From Protofrankia sp963555915 (GTDB taxonomy: Bacteria > Actinomycetota > Actinomycetes > Frankiales > Frankiaceae), in NCBI RefSeq assembly GCF_963555915.1, contig NZ_CAUVXL010000106.1, positions 1-7,025 on the forward strand: a stretch of 7,025 nt of DNA, read 5' to 3'. The notes beneath the pieces are model-generated. The model was not told where the DNA came from. It did not search any database and worked only from the letters and a program-made list of their open reading frames with translations. The translations under genes were made by a program, and so were the position numbers. Of this stretch, positions 5,698 to 7,025 are shown piece by piece (the first letter of the stretch is position 1; every line of letters begins with the position of its first letter).

Positions 5698-7025
5698 TCA
5701 GCCACCGACACTGCTCGGACCGGGCGCCGGGCGTGCGCTGGGTGCGCTGGGTGCGCTGGGTGCCAGCGGCGAGTTCCTGACCCGGAAGACCCGCGCGACA
5801 TTGTGCGGCAGCCACCAGTTCCAGCGCCCGAACAGTGCCATCGCGCTCGGAACGAGCAGTGCACGGATGATGGTCACATCGATGATGATCGCCGCGCCGA
5901 GCCCGAACCCGAACTGCTGCAGACCGACGATCGACCCGGCGACGAAGCCCATGAAAGCGGCGAACATGACCAGGCCGGCCGCGGTCACAATGCGCCCGGT
6001 CTTGGCCAACCCGAGCGCCACCGCGGTCTCGTTGTCCCGGCCGGCGTCCCACTCCTCGCGCATCCGGCTCACGAGGAAGACCTCGTAGTCCATGGACAGA
6101 CCGAACACCATCGCAAAGATGAAGACCGGGATCCAGCCCTCGATCTGGTCGAAGGAAATGAGCCCGAGCGCGCCACCCACGCCCCACTTGAAGAAGACCA
6201 CCAGCAGGCCGTAGGCGGCAGTGATCGAAAGCAGGTTCAGGACGATTGCTTTCAGCGGGAGGATGATCGAACGGAAAGCCCGCAGCAGGAGGAAATACGT
6301 GAGGACGAGCACCCCGAGCACCAGCCAGGGAAAGGCGCTATAGGTGAGGTGCAGGAAGTCGACCCCGCTCGGAGGGCCGCCGCCGGCGTAGACGGCGACC
6401 CCGGTGGGGAACCCGGCCGCCGGGACGAGGTCCTGGCGCAGGCGGTGGGCAAAGTCGAGCGACGCGGGCGTCCCGTACTCACTCTTCCCGATCACCTGTA
6501 GCTGCAGGTAACGCCGGGACGGGTCGACGAACTGCGTGCTGGCAGGGTCGAAGACGACCGCGGCGACCTGCGAATCGGCACGAAGACTGTGCTGGAGCCG
6601 CGTCAGCCCGGCCTGCACCTGGGCGTCATCGGCCCCGCCTGGCCGATGGGAGTCGATGACGACCGTCGTCGGCGCCAGGGCGCCCGCGCCGACCGCATCG
6701 GAAAGGATGTCAAGGCCCTGGACACTCTCGAGAGTGCGCGGGATGCCCTTGTTCGAGCCCGGTCCGAGCTCGAGGGCCAGCACTGGCAGCGCGAGCGCGA
6801 CGAGCAGCGCCGTGCTGCCCGCCGCGATGGCCGCCGGGTGGCGCATGATCGTCCATGCGAGACGAGCCCAGACGTTCTCCTCCGCCTCTCGGCGCTCGGT
6901 GATGGAGCGCGGTAGGAGCCGCACCCGATCGAGCTTCGCGGCCAGGAAGTACAGCAGGACGGGTAGCAGGGTCAGTGCGCAGGCGACCGAAATAATCGGG
7001 ATGAACAGGCCGCCGATGCCGAAAC
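5698..7025 (-). CDS. MMPL/RND-type membrane transporter, C-terminal part (5' end outside window)
   Basis: The frame is open from the right window edge to the TGA at 5698-5700, giving 441 visible residues; the start codon lies beyond 7025. MMPL proteins are proton-driven inner-membrane exporters of lipids or other hydrophobic compounds, with two halves of membrane helices each preceded by an extracytoplasmic domain. The visible part begins in a membrane segment of the first half (ISVACALTLLPVLLYFL), passes a cytoplasmic linker, and enters the second half: one membrane segment (TALLVALALPVLAL), an extracytoplasmic domain, then about five more segments. The second-half proton-relay signature GLSMDYEVFLVSRMREEW is intact, with its Asp-Tyr pair at 6085-6090. 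A typical NWW motif follows near the end. The tail carries a Ser-Ala-Pro repeat. An internal GTG at 6924 is not a credible start because conserved membrane sequence precedes it. The substrate cannot be told from the sequence. Confidence 0.88.
   Translation of the reverse strand, partial: FGIGGLFIPIISVACALTLLPVLLYFLAAKLDRVRLLPRSITERREAEENVWARLAWTIMRHPAAIAAGSTALLVALALPVLALELGPGSNKGIPRTLESVQGLDILSDAVGAGALAPTTVVIDSHRPGGADDAQVQAGLTRLQHSLRADSQVAAVVFDPASTQFVDPSRRYLQLQVIGKSEYGTPASLDFAHRLRQDLVPAAGFPTGVAVYAGGGPPSGVDFLHLTYSAFPWLVLGVLVLTYFLLLRAFRSIILPLKAIVLNLLSITAAYGLLVVFFKWGVGGALGLISFDQIEGWIPVFIFAMVFGLSMDYEVFLVSRMREEWDAGRDNETAVALGLAKTGRIVTAAGLVMFAAFMGFVAGSIVGLQQFGFGLGAAIIIDVTIIRALLVPSAMALFGRWNWWLPHNVARVFRVRNSPLAPSAPSAPSARPAPGPSSVGG
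5731..5764 (-). repeat. 9-bp tandem repeat encoding a Ser-Ala-Pro tail
   Basis: GGGTGCGCT is repeated at 5740-5748 and 5749-5757, with a near copy GCGTGCGCT at 5731-5739 and a partial copy at 5758-5764. On the minus strand it encodes APSAPSAPSA close to the C-terminus of the MMPL protein. The unit length keeps the frame, so copy number can vary without breaking the gene. Confidence 0.85.

Noticed and set aside
5440..6501. Plus-strand open frame of 353 codons opposite phoU and the MMPL gene
   Set aside because: It overlaps two genes with clear family motifs on the other strand. Its Glu, Asp, Gln, His and Pro-rich composition is typical of an antisense shadow of hydrophobic codons.
5698..6924. 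Complete MMPL-like gene starting at the GTG at 6924
   Set aside because: The frame stays open upstream to the window edge and encodes a further typical membrane segment, so the GTG is internal and the gene is cut by the window.

Overview
The window is high-GC DNA that looks like an actinobacterium. It holds six protein-coding genes in two convergent blocks. The plus-strand block (54-4939) reads as a Nod-factor (lipochitooligosaccharide) gene cluster: a canonical NodC-type chitooligosaccharide synthase, an ABC exporter ATPase and its permease in the positions of NodI and NodJ, and a NodU/CmcH/TobZ-family carbamoyltransferase. The minus-strand block (4936-7025) carries a PhoU-family protein and, upstream of it, the C-terminal part of an MMPL/RND-type membrane transporter whose 5' end lies beyond the window.

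The best-supported and most interesting feature is NodC. It matches rhizobial NodC (compared from memory) in long blocks along its whole length: the DDG, DSD and GEDRH motifs and the QQLRWARST acceptor motif, the MCCCGPCA segment, and the N- and C-terminal membrane segments. A nodC gene in an actinobacterial setting points to Frankia, most likely a cluster II strain from actinorhizal nodules, where canonical nodABC genes have been reported. This assignment is an inference, because the window has no rRNA or other marker. The two exporter genes look like actinobacterial DrrA/DrrB proteins rather than close copies of rhizobial NodI/NodJ. That suggests a mosaic: a nodC shared with rhizobia combined with a native-type exporter.

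Layout: nodC, the ATPase gene and the permease gene are joined by two 4-nt ATGA overlaps, so they are almost certainly one translationally coupled transcript. A 67-nt gap containing a perfect 8-bp hairpin separates the permease from the carbamoyltransferase gene, which has its own good ribosome binding site. In the working model, NodC polymerises GlcNAc into the chitin-oligomer backbone. NodA and NodB, presumably encoded outside the window, would deacetylate and N-acylate it. The carbamoyltransferase would decorate it, and the DrrAB-like exporter would move the product out of the cell.

The cluster ends abruptly. The stop codons of the carbamoyltransferase and phoU genes overlap in a shared CTAG, leaving no room for a terminator. 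The phoU and MMPL genes look like ordinary chromosomal genes with no evident Nod role. Two small tandem repeats lie in this block: an 18-bp repeat that duplicates the phoU start and its Shine-Dalgarno sequence, and a 9-bp repeat encoding a Ser-Ala-Pro tail on the MMPL protein. I found no tRNA, rRNA, insertion sequence, CRISPR array or recognisable nod box. The promoter of the nod operon probably lies left of the window.
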